From NCBI RefSeq assembly GCF_022921055.1, contig NZ_CP095067.1, positions 83,289-147,288 of the forward strand: DNA of 64,000 nt, read 5' to 3'. How positions within the stretch are numbered: the first letter of the stretch is position 1; the number at the start of each line of letters is the position of its first letter. The stretch is from Hymenobacter volaticus. Lineage in GTDB: Bacteria; Bacteroidota; Bacteroidia; Cytophagales; Hymenobacteraceae. Of the stretch, positions 56,789 through 64,000 are shown one piece after another. Both the position numbers and the translations under genes were made by a program. The notes beneath the pieces are model-generated. The model ran no database searches. It was not told the origin of the DNA and was given only the letters and a program-made list of their open reading frames with translations.

Positions 56789-58071
56789 GCTACTCTTCTT
56801 ATCTTTCTTTTCCTCGCGCGTTGCTGGCTCTACTGCTAGCCGCCGTGCCCATTTTGGCGCGGGCGCAGGCTACGCCCACGCCCAACCGCGTAGATGGCTA
56901 CGGCGCGCCTAGCACCACGGCTCCGAGTCCGCCAAATCCCAGCAACCATGGGGAAACGGAGTTGAATATTCTGATGAGCTACTACGAGCAGGACGGCAAC
57001 CACGGCGCTGTGGAGGGCGGCATCGGCACGCAGCAGCTCACCGACCTGACGCCCACCATTATCCTGAACGTACCGCTGGATTCGGTATCGCGCCTGTCGG
57101 CCAACGTGGGTTTGGATTACTACTCCTCGGCTTCCACCGACCGCATCGACTACGTGCTGTCAACGCCTTCCAGCAGCGACACGCGCTTCCACGCGGACTT
57201 TGGCTACTCGCGCCAGCTGGCCGACAAGCGCACGGTGGTAGGGGTAGGTGGCGGCTTCTCCAAGGAATACGATTACCTCTCGTTTAATATCACTGGCTCC
57301 TGGGCTCGCACCTCGCTTGATGGCAACCGGCAGTTGAGCGTGGCTGGGCAAGCGTTCTTCGACCGTGCTACCCTGATTAGGCCGGTGGAACTGCGGGCCA
57401 ACCCCGGCGCCGAGGAGCACGGCTCGGGCTACGACACGCGCCAGAGCTACAACTTAAACCTGGTGTACTCACAGGTGCTTACTCAGCGCCTGCAAGCGGC
57501 CGTTAGCACTGAGCTGGTAGCCCAGCGCGGGTTGCTGAGCACGCCTTTCCACCGGGTGTATTTCCGCGAAACTGGTGGGGAATTGGGTACGGCCAAAACC
57601 GAGTTGCTGCCCCGCCAGCGCTATAAGTATCCGGTAGGCTTGCGCCTGAATTACTATGCCACCGATTTGGTACAGCTGCGCGCCTACTACCGCTTCTACA
57701 ACGACAACTTCGGGATTAGGGCGCACACCGTGGAGCTGGAAACGCCGGTGAAGCTGACGCCCTTCTTCGTGCTCTATCCCTTCTACCGCTACCACACTCA
57801 GACGGCGGCCAACTACTTTGCTCCCTATCTAGAGCACAGCACCACCGACCTGTATTACACCTCCGACTACGATTTGGCTAGCTTTTCGGCCAACAAGCTC
57901 GGCCTGGGGCTGCGCTACTCCCCAGTGTACGGCATCGGACGCTTCAAAACTCCGTTTGGGGGCCGCGTGGCCAAGTTCAAGGCCCTGGATATCCGCTATG
58001 CCTATTACCGCCAGAACACTGGCCTGACAGCTAATCTGGTCAGCGCCGACTTTTCCTTCACTCTGCCTTAA
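56785..58071 (+). CDS. DUF3570 outer-membrane beta-barrel protein
   Basis: 428 residues. Signal peptide (LLALLLAAVPILARAQATP), a Pro/Ser/Thr-rich linker, then many amphipathic strands: GETELNILMSYYEQDGNHGA, TPTIILNVPLDSVSRLSANV, FHADFGYSRQLADKRTVVGV, VGLRLNYYATDLVQLRAYYR and a final strand ending ADFSFTLP. DUF3570 proteins are outer-membrane barrels of unknown function that occur with DUF4266 and ApbE. Its start overlaps the DUF4266 stop by 4 bases. Last gene of the operon; a long hairpin follows. Confidence 0.9.
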   Translation: MSYSSYLSFPRALLALLLAAVPILARAQATPTPNRVDGYGAPSTTAPSPPNPSNHGETELNILMSYYEQDGNHGAVEGGIGTQQLTDLTPTIILNVPLDSVSRLSANVGLDYYSSASTDRIDYVLSTPSSSDTRFHADFGYSRQLADKRTVVGVGGGFSKEYDYLSFNITGSWARTSLDGNRQLSVAGQAFFDRATLIRPVELRANPGAEEHGSGYDTRQSYNLNLVYSQVLTQRLQAAVSTELVAQRGLLSTPFHRVYFRETGGELGTAKTELLPRQRYKYPVGLRLNYYATDLVQLRAYYRFYNDNFGIRAHTVELETPVKLTPFFVLYPFYRYHTQTAANYFAPYLEHSTTDLYYTSDYDLASFSANKLGLGLRYSPVYGIGRFKTPFGGRVAKFKALDIRYAYYRQNTGLTANLVSADFSFTLP

Positions 58072-58138
58072 GCCGACTTTCTTCTCTTTTTGCCAGCGCT
58101 TGGATGCTATTTTCCCAGTTGCTGAATAAGTCGCTCGG

Positions 58139-58207
58139 CTTGAAACACTACACCCGTCAAGACAACCACCTAAATCGTGGCCGTCTTGACGGGTGTAGTG
58201 TTTCAAG
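58139..58207. terminator. Perfect 25-bp inverted repeat between convergent genes
   Basis: Arms 58139-58163 and 58183-58207 are exact reverse complements; the 19-base loop has an inner CCAC/GTGG pairing. It lies between the DUF3570 stop (58071) and the protease stop (58240), so a bidirectional terminator is the simplest reading. It has no T-run and its stem is far longer than usual. Confidence 0.6.
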
Positions 58208-58239
58208 TCTAAGCTGAGACGGTTACCGGCCCTGCGTTA

Positions 58240-59756
58240 TCAATTGTTTATGGCCGCGCCATTCATCATCTGCTCGGTGCTCTGCTGCAGATTAAGCGAA
58301 ACCACATCTTCTGAATTGCTAGCAACTTCCTGGCGTTGTCGCACTTTAGTGGAAGCACCCTGAGTCCCCGCGGCCGGTACCCCAAGCGACTGCCAGTTGC
58401 TCCAGTTATCGGCGCCGGGGGCTTGCTGCGAGATGTGCCAAAAGGCTTTGTCTTTGCCTAAGCTAAATACTTCCAATCTTCCGTCCTGACTTTGCGAAAT
58501 GGAGAATTGCTTGACCTGTCCTCCCAATGATTTCCAGCCGCTCCAGTTAGTGCCTGCTCCGGCACGCATCTGGTAATTGTGCCACAGGGCATTATCGGCC
58601 CCAATGCAAAACAGATCCCACATGCCGTCCTTGGTGCTGGCCACCGTGAACGGCAAGGCTGGCTGCTCGGGAGTACGACGTTGATGCCCACGCTTTTCCA
58701 CGCTTTGAGCACGGCTTGTTGGATGGTATCGTCGTAGAGCTTGCCAGCCATTTCCACCGTGAGTTCGGCAAAGTCCTGAAACTGAGCTGTGGGGGTTAGT
58801 CGTGGGTCTATCAAGGCCTGGTACCAGATGTGGCCTGCTTTCTCCCAGGCTTTCCCCCCAATGGCCGTGGCCGCTAAGTAAAACGCCTTATTGGGAATGC
58901 CTGAGTTGATGTGCACCCCGCCATTGTCGCTGGTGGTGGTGTCGTACTTGCTCATGTGGTCGGGCTGCGGATCTTTGCCCACCAGCCAATCATCGTAGGC
59001 AGTGCCTGGCGCTTTCATCGAGCGTAGCGCCACGCCTTTGATGCTGGACGTAAACAAGCCAGCCCCAATCAGCCAATCCGCCTGATCGGCGGTCTGGTTC
59101 AGAACCCGCTGCTTGACGAGAGAGCCGAAAACATCCGAGATGGATTCGTTGAGCGCCCCAGGCTGGTCATGGTATTCGAGCCCGGCAGTGTGTTCGGTTA
59201 CGCCGTGTGCCAACTCGTGCCCGATAACGTCGATGGCGAGGGTGAACCGATTAAAGATGAATTCGTCACCATCGCCGAACACCATTTGGGCACCATCCCA
59301 AAACGCATTGTTGTACCGGTAATCATAGTGGACGGTCGCACTCATGTTCATGCCTTGTCCGTCGATGGAATCCCGCTTGTAGATATCCCAGAACAAATCG
59401 AAAGTGGCGCCAAAACCATCGTAGGCTTCATTGGTGGCCACGTCGCCATTAGAGCCTTGTCCTTCCTTCCGGACCAAGGTGCCGGGCAAAACCGTCATAT
59501 TCTCTGCGTTGTGAATCAACCGGGTTTTGTGCGGAGTTTCCGAGGCGAGAGAAGCACCTGCTGTTAGATTGTTGCTGTTGTTCTGGCGTAGTTGCGTCAC
59601 TCGCTGCGCCCGTAGGAGGGTGTCTTGCTCGAGGGTTCGCAATGCCCGTTGGCGTTGCTCTTCGTTGCCATTCCGGGCAATACTCTCGAGCACATACGGT
59701 GGAATAACGTGGCAAACGCAGTTGCCATTGGTGCAAGCATGTTGATGCTGGCTCAT
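58240..59756 (-). CDS. M4 family metalloprotease, protealysin-like, with lectin-like tail; frameshifted in this sequence
   Basis: About 505 residues when one base is restored. A short N-terminal propeptide with CHVIPPYVLESIARNGNEEQ matches protealysin-type precursors, and there is no signal peptide. Catalytic domain: DVIGHELAHGVTEHTAG (HExxH), Glu ligand in GALNESISDVFGSLV, HINSGIPNKAFYLAATAIGG. The frame breaks at GGG 58669-58671; one base restores NVVLPEQPALPFTVAS. The tail holds two tectonin/PLL-like lectin repeats (DGMWDLFCIGADNALWHNYQ; DGRLEVFSLGKDKAFWHISQ). Such proteases act on actin or other proteins after release. Its inhibitor gene lies just upstream. Confidence 0.9.
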
Positions 59757-59808
59757 GGGTTTTTTAGTTTAAGATTAAACCATACATAAAAAGGGGCTTC
59801 TTCCCTGA

Positions 59809-60123
59809 TCATTTTGATGGCTGGGCCATCGTTCGAAGGTGAGCCACGAGCCCTTGCAGGTTCGCGTCCGCAATTGGGTCGGTTAGTTGAATGGTGTGGG
59901 CTCGGGGGCCGTCCTCGATAGTGAGTGTATAAGTTTGGTAGTCGGCCGCTCCCTTGGCCGCCGTACGGGTTTGGGCCGGCTGATTGAAAAAGCGGGACTC
60001 CCGCACAAGAAACTCTAGTTGCTTGGCTACATGCGGAGCAAGTTGGGTGGTGTCAATAGTGACGGGTTTGTTGAGTGCGGGCAGAAATGCAAAGCCCCCC
60101 TCCATTTTGAAATCTATTTTCAT
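59809..60123 (-). CDS. Emfourin-type protease inhibitor
   Basis: 104 residues from ATG at 60123 (MKIDFKMEGGFAFLPALNKP). The pattern KIDFKMEGGFAF, then DYQTYTLTIEDGPRAHTIQL and TDPIADANLQGLVAHLRTMA matches emfourin, the proteinaceous inhibitor encoded next to protealysin-like M4 proteases. It ends 52 bases upstream of the protease start on the same strand, so the two are co-transcribed with the inhibitor first. It would protect the cytoplasm from the signal-less protease. The longer upstream frame is not needed. Confidence 0.88.
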   Translation of the reverse strand: MKIDFKMEGGFAFLPALNKPVTIDTTQLAPHVAKQLEFLVRESRFFNQPAQTRTAAKGAADYQTYTLTIEDGPRAHTIQLTDPIADANLQGLVAHLRTMAQPSK

Positions 60124-61013
60124 TGCGTGAAGGCCTCTTTCCAGAGGTTGACACCGTGCGCCTGATACCAGCCTGGAAAGATGCTGCCAGTAGCATAAAA
60201 GCAGCTCGCCAGATCCCCCATGTTCTCCTCTCTCTTGCGCGATGCAAAGCCTGGCTTCTGCGAAGGAAAAAGGTTGTCGGGCGTATGGGGTCAGTGCTAG
60301 CACTGAATTTTAAGTTAATCTGCCCTCACTCGTAACGCGCAGTTGCCGAACAGCTTGTCGCCGACGGCAAGGCCATTTCCCGACGAAGCAACTTATCTGT
60401 TGCTACTAATCATCGCACCCTGATCGTGATGCCCGTCAAGGCATTAAACCGGCTCGGCTTGGCTTTCGCCGACGGAGAAATTCAGCCAGTCTATCGTCGA
60501 TCTTGAATGCAAGGAATGTGCCCGGGTGCCGGGTACCAGCCCGAAGGGCGCCATCGTCAATCCTTATTCGGTAGGCAGGCTGATCGCTAAGCTTAGGATG
60601 GCAACCTACGTCCGCTTCCACCCCAGATAGGGCGCCAAATGCAATTCGCACAAGCAGGTTCTTAATAGAGCACCACTTGCGTGATATTCATACTCTTTGA
60701 CTTGAATCACATTTTTTCCTGCTGCCGGGAACAAGAACCTTTGTAGAGTCAATTGCACCGGGCTAAAACGGCGCTAGCGAGCTGGATTTCGAGAAGCGTA
60801 GCGCTTTAAGCTACCACCGAAGAAGGCGCGCTTAAGCGGCAGCAAACCGATGAAAATTGTGACGATTCTATTCTTCAACCAATACGAATTAGCATGTCAA
60901 CTAAAGCAAAAGAGGCCGGGTATTCAATTCCCGAACAACCCTGCAATCAGCAATATGAAGTTGAAAAAGCAGGCTCTACGCCCTCAAAGGCAACGGCGTG
61001 GCCGACAGACACC
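60124..61013. other. Long gap upstream of the MDR oxidoreductase gene
   Basis: About 890 bases between the emfourin gene and the oxidoreductase gene. A 57-codon plus-strand stretch without a start (about 60337-60507, VAEQLVADGKAISRRS and TLIVMPVKALNRLGLAFADG) reads like the end of a protein and may be a gene remnant. Nothing else is supported. Confidence 0.35.
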
Positions 61014-62009
61014 ATGCAGGCGATACGCCTGCATGAGTTCGGAGGGCCGCAAGTGCTGCAATACGAGCAAGTACCATTTCCCGAACTGAAGCTAGGGGAG
61101 GTAATCGTTCGTGTGCACGCCGTGGGCATCAATCCCCCCGACTGGTACCTGCGCGACGGCTATATGATGCTCCCGCCCGAATGGCGGCCGCCGGTGCCCT
61201 TGCCCGTTATTCCGGGGTCGGACATATCGGGTGTCGTCGTGGCCGTTGCGGAGGATGTGCAGGGCTTTTCCGTCGGTGAGGAAGTATTTGGCATGATTCG
61301 CTTTCCGAACTTCGAGGGAGCAGCGGCCTATGCCGAATATATCGCGGCGCCAGCGTCCGACCTGGCCCACAAGCCGGTGAGCATTAGCCACGTCCACGCC
61401 GCCGGGGCGCCGATGGCCGGGCTTACCGCGTGGCAGTATTTAATCGATCTAGGGCACCAAGCCCCGAACCCATTCCAGCCGGAATTGCATCGCCCGGTAC
61501 CACTTAGCGGCAAGACGGTGCTCGTCAACGGCGCTGCAGGCGGCGTGGGGCACTTGGCAGTACAGCTCGCTAAATGGCAAGGGGCACACGTTATTGCGGT
61601 GGCATCGGGCAAGCATGAGGCATTCCCGCGCGAGTTAGGCGCCGATGAATTCATTGATTATACCAAGACCTCACCCGAGGACGTAGCCCGCAACGTTGAC
61701 CTCGTCCTCGATACCCTCGGCGGCCATACCACCGGTCGTTTCTTGCGCGTGCTCAAGCAGGGTGGAGCGTTGTTCCCAGTGTTCTTAGGCTTTTCCGATG
61801 CCGAGGAAGCCGCAAAGCTAGGCATCACAGTCTCGATGACCCAAGTGCGCTCGAACGGTTCCCAACTCGCCGAACTCGGGCGTTTGCTAGACGCGGGCAC
61901 GGTCCGCGTTGCCATCGATAGCACATTCCCGCTGGCTGAGGCTCAGAAGGCACACGAAAGAGCCGCTCAAGGACACATTCAGGGTAAAATAGTGCTTACG
62001 GTTGCGTAA
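61014..62009 (+). CDS. MDR family NADP-dependent quinone/alkenal oxidoreductase
   Basis: 331 residues from ATG at 61014 (MQAIRLHEFGGPQVLQYEQV), which is the family's normal beginning; an in-frame ATG at 60894 would add 40 atypical residues. Medium-chain dehydrogenase/reductase without zinc: VIVRVHAVGINPPDWYLRDG, VIPGSDISGVVVAVAEDVQG, and the NADP-binding TVLVNGAAGGVGHLAVQLAK. These reduce quinones or enones with NADPH. The ABM monooxygenase gene follows by 39 bases, then a terminator, then an AraC regulator; all face the same way. Confidence 0.93.
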   Translation: MQAIRLHEFGGPQVLQYEQVPFPELKLGEVIVRVHAVGINPPDWYLRDGYMMLPPEWRPPVPLPVIPGSDISGVVVAVAEDVQGFSVGEEVFGMIRFPNFEGAAAYAEYIAAPASDLAHKPVSISHVHAAGAPMAGLTAWQYLIDLGHQAPNPFQPELHRPVPLSGKTVLVNGAAGGVGHLAVQLAKWQGAHVIAVASGKHEAFPRELGADEFIDYTKTSPEDVARNVDLVLDTLGGHTTGRFLRVLKQGGALFPVFLGFSDAEEAAKLGITVSMTQVRSNGSQLAELGRLLDAGTVRVAIDSTFPLAEAQKAHERAAQGHIQGKIVLTVA

Positions 62010-62048
62010 GAAATAGCCCTAATCCCGACAGCAACGCCCTTTTTTTGT

Positions 62049-62378
62049 ATGCCAGCCGCCGATAAATCTGCCGAACGTCACCTCATTGCGACTCTTCAGA
62101 GCAAGCCTGAGCACCGCGCGCAAGTGCAGGAACTTCTGCTCCAACTTGTAGAACCCGTCCGCGGCGAATCCGGCTGTCTGTATTACAACATCTTCCAGCA
62201 AGCCGAAGACCCAGATGCAGTCTTGGTGGTAGCCGGCTGGCTTAATTACGAAGCCGCAGCCGCGCACCCAACGCATCCCAGCGTACCCGGCGTGATCGAG
62301 CTGATCATGCCGCTCCTGACTAGTCCCATTCCCATAACGAGGCTCCCTACCCGCCGCTTGAGCGGCAACCCTGCGTAA
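62049..62378 (+). CDS. Antibiotic biosynthesis monooxygenase (ABM) family protein
   Basis: 109 residues, a ferredoxin-like dimeric alpha/beta barrel fold: LIATLQSKPEHRAQVQELLL, VRGESGCLYYNIFQQAEDPD, VLVVAGWLNYEAAAAHPTHP. ABM proteins act as cofactor-free quinol or anthrone oxygenases, or as companion proteins; YgiN-like quinol monooxygenase is the nearest known role. It is co-transcribed with the quinone-type oxidoreductase upstream, which suits a quinone-handling pair (inference). Confidence 0.9.
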   Translation: MPAADKSAERHLIATLQSKPEHRAQVQELLLQLVEPVRGESGCLYYNIFQQAEDPDAVLVVAGWLNYEAAAAHPTHPSVPGVIELIMPLLTSPIPITRLPTRRLSGNPA

Positions 62379-62388
62379 AGTGCTCACT

Positions 62389-62430
62389 AAGCCAACAGCC
62401 CGACGAACATATTCGTCGGTCTGTTGGCTT
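62389..62430 (+). terminator. Hairpin terminator after the MDR-ABM pair
   Basis: 19-bp stem with one mismatch (62389-62407 with 62412-62430) and a 4-base loop, 10 bases after the ABM stop codon. Confidence 0.8.
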
Positions 62431-62518
62431 TAATATCCTGTTAGCCGGACCTCTGAAAACGCATTGGCTCGCAACTCAACCGACAATGTGGATTGCTTGA
62501 TTTTTGTAGTTTTGCTTT

Positions 62519-63394
62519 ATGCTAAGTTCCACTGCTGTTTCGCCCGCTAAGTTGACCACCCAAGATCTTAAGCTGAAAGGCTTCAAGATTTATGCAGTCG
62601 ATCAGCCTTGCACGACTAAGCCCCACTTTAGTCGGCGCGACTACTACAAGGTCATCCTGATGACGACCAAAGCTCGGCTGCACTACGGCCACCAAAGCTG
62701 GGAACTCGACGGCACCTACTTGCTCTTCCTCAATCCGCACATTCCCTATTCCATGGAAATGCTGGCGGACCTCCGACACGGGTATATCTGTCTTTTTACC
62801 GAAGAATTTATCACGTCGATCGACCGGTCGGAAAGCTTGCAGCAGTCGCCCTTGTTTAAAATTGGGAGTGCCCCGCTCTTTCAACTTCGGGAGGATCAAG
62901 TCCCTTTTATGAGCTGCATTTTCCAGAAAATGCTGGCCGAGCAGGAAGCCGACTATCCTTTCAAGGACGAGCTGATTCGCACTTACCTCCAGCTTGCAAT
63001 TCACGAGGTCCTGCATCTGCAGCCTGCAGAAGCCTTTCTTCAGTATAAAAACGCTGCCGCCCGCCTTACTGCCCAGTTCTTGGAGTTGTTGGAGCAGCAG
63101 TTTCCGGTGGAAAGTCCCGAGCAAACGCTGCCGCTAAAAACAGCGCAGGAGTTTGCGGACCGACTGGCCGTACACGTCAACCACCTAAACAAAGCCGTAA
63201 AAGAAGTCACCGGCAAGCCCACGAGCGTGCACATCACCAGCCGCATCACCGACGAGGCCAAAGCTCTACTGCAACACACTACGTGGAGCGTGGCGGAAAT
63301 TGCTTACTGCCTGGGCTTTGCGTACTCCACCTACTTCAACAATTTTTTCAAGAAACAGACCGGCATGACCCCTCTGGCCTGCCGTAAATCGTAG
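62519..63394 (+). CDS. AraC family transcriptional regulator
   Basis: 291 residues. N-terminal cupin-like sensor (HFSRRDYYKVILMTTKARLH, LFLNPHIPYSMEMLADLRHG), C-terminal double helix-turn-helix (FADRLAVHVNHLNKAVKEVT and SVAEIAYCLGFAYSTYFNNF, then FKKQTGMTPLACRK). Its own promoter must lie in the 88 bases after the terminator. The MDR-ABM pair just upstream is the likely regulon. Confidence 0.92.
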   Translation: MLSSTAVSPAKLTTQDLKLKGFKIYAVDQPCTTKPHFSRRDYYKVILMTTKARLHYGHQSWELDGTYLLFLNPHIPYSMEMLADLRHGYICLFTEEFITSIDRSESLQQSPLFKIGSAPLFQLREDQVPFMSCIFQKMLAEQEADYPFKDELIRTYLQLAIHEVLHLQPAEAFLQYKNAAARLTAQFLELLEQQFPVESPEQTLPLKTAQEFADRLAVHVNHLNKAVKEVTGKPTSVHITSRITDEAKALLQHTTWSVAEIAYCLGFAYSTYFNNFFKKQTGMTPLACRKS

Positions 63395-63564
63395 AGGCTA
63401 AGAACTGGTTGATTACGACGAATTATGGCCTGTTTACCGCTTTTCGAGCAGGTACACAGTTTCCGTTGAGGCGCCAGCTCCCACGGTATTTTGTACGGGG
63501 TGTACTGGCTTCTAACCTTGCGCATTAAGCTTATTAACCGCCTGTAGTTCGGCGTGGTGAATCA

Positions 63565-64000
63565 TTAGGCTAGGGCCTGATGTAGTTCCAGGGCCAGCGT
63601 GCGGACCAGCTCGGCTGCAGGCAGCACCCGCGCCCGGCCCACGCCCATACCTGCCCACTGTACGGCAAAGCCCGGTTCGTTTGCTTGCTGAGCGGCCGCC
63701 ACCAGGGCTTTGCCCGCCTGAAACGCGCGCGAATAAGCCGCAACAGGAGGGCGGCCCGGCTGGTCGATGTCCTGCATAAAGCGGTTGACCAGACCCCGCG
63801 CCGGCCGACCGGAGATAACAGTGGTAAGAGCTGTAGGCAGCGGCGGCTGTTGCAGCAGAGCGGCCCGGTAAGCGGCCGAGGCGGCAGATTCGGGGCAGGC
63901 CACGAAGGCCGTGCCGAATTGCCCGGCTACCGCCCCCGCGCGCAGGACGGCCGCCAGATCGGCGCCATCCATGAGGCCACCGGCCGCAATTACTGGCAGG
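63565..64000 (-). CDS. Nitronate monooxygenase, N-terminal part outside the window
   Basis: The frame is open to the right edge and reads LPVIAAGGLMDGADLAAVLR, GAVAGQFGTAFVACPESAAS, TTVISGRPARGLVNRFMQDI and VQWAGMGVGRARVLPAAELV. This is the C-terminal FMN-binding half (GG-hxD and G-A-V-A-GQxGTAF blocks) of a class I nitronate monooxygenase, which oxidises propionate 3-nitronate and similar toxic nitronates. Only about 144 codons are inside. It is convergent with the AraC gene. Confidence 0.9.
   Translation of the reverse strand, partial: LPVIAAGGLMDGADLAAVLRAGAVAGQFGTAFVACPESAASAAYRAALLQQPPLPTALTTVISGRPARGLVNRFMQDIDQPGRPPVAAYSRAFQAGKALVAAAQQANEPGFAVQWAGMGVGRARVLPAAELVRTLALELHQALA

Noticed and set aside
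62507..62514. TAGTTTTG as a Bacteroidota -7 promoter element of the AraC gene
   Set aside because: It lies only a few bases before the ATG and no -33 element has the right spacing.

Overview
The window looks like a chromosomal segment from a Bacteroidota bacterium of the Hymenobacter/Cytophagales type. The reasons are a SusC/SusD pair preceded by an ECF sigma factor and a FecR anti-sigma factor, a type IX secretion C-terminal sorting domain, DUF3570/DUF4266 proteins, few Shine-Dalgarno sites and moderately high GC. This placement is inferred from gene content; no rRNA or tRNA gene, phage, insertion sequence or CRISPR array was seen.

Layout. 1-8 kb: an NmrA-like reductase cut by the left edge, an AraC regulator, GAPDH, a decayed gene, an isochorismatase-family hydrolase, an SDR with an AraC regulator, and an Imm5-like protein. 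8-18 kb: small exported proteins, an orphan acyl carrier protein, a GNAT, Lgt, an ECF sigma factor with a small membrane protein, a ScyD/ScyE-like lipoprotein, an Old Yellow Enzyme with an internal stop, and a lipoprotein. 18-25 kb: a very large secreted sugar-dehydrogenase/PKD/malectin/T9SS protein, a decayed flavoprotein, a periplasmic MBL-fold protein and histidine-kinase fragments. 25-32 kb: a PAS histidine kinase with a single-domain response regulator, NagA, a BLUF photoreceptor-like protein, a second Imm5-like protein and a GrpB protein. 32-38 kb: GlxA regulator, HD hydrolase, ribonucleotide reductase beta subunit, a second sugar-dehydrogenase lipoprotein, and a divergent HxlR/azoreductase pair with two clear palindromic operators. 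38-46 kb: ECF sigma, FecR, SusC (with STN domain), SusD, terminator. 46-52 kb: AraC regulators, an IMPase-like protein, NmrA-like, MGH1-like glycoside hydrolase, PEBP and DinB proteins. 52-58 kb: a two-component system divergent from a thioredoxin-ApbE-DUF4266-DUF3570 operon. 58-64 kb: an M4 protease with its emfourin inhibitor, an MDR oxidoreductase with an ABM monooxygenase, an AraC regulator and a nitronate monooxygenase cut by the right edge.

How the genes work together. The best-supported systems are (i) the envelope redox cluster at 52.5-58.1 kb, where paired TTAAG-N6-TTAAG repeats lie between the two-component system and the ApbE operon; (ii) the M4 protease/emfourin pair; (iii) the ECF/FecR/SusCD surface-signalling uptake locus; and (iv) the HxlR-azoreductase switch. 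Many other genes are single reductases or hydrolases beside an AraC-type regulator.

Data-quality warning. Nine genes carry ten frameshifts in total. Each is repaired by adding one base in or beside a short G/C run, which points to systematic sequencing error rather than biology. I annotate these as full-length CDSs spanning the break. True decay (several stops, rearranged halves) is listed separately as pseudogene.
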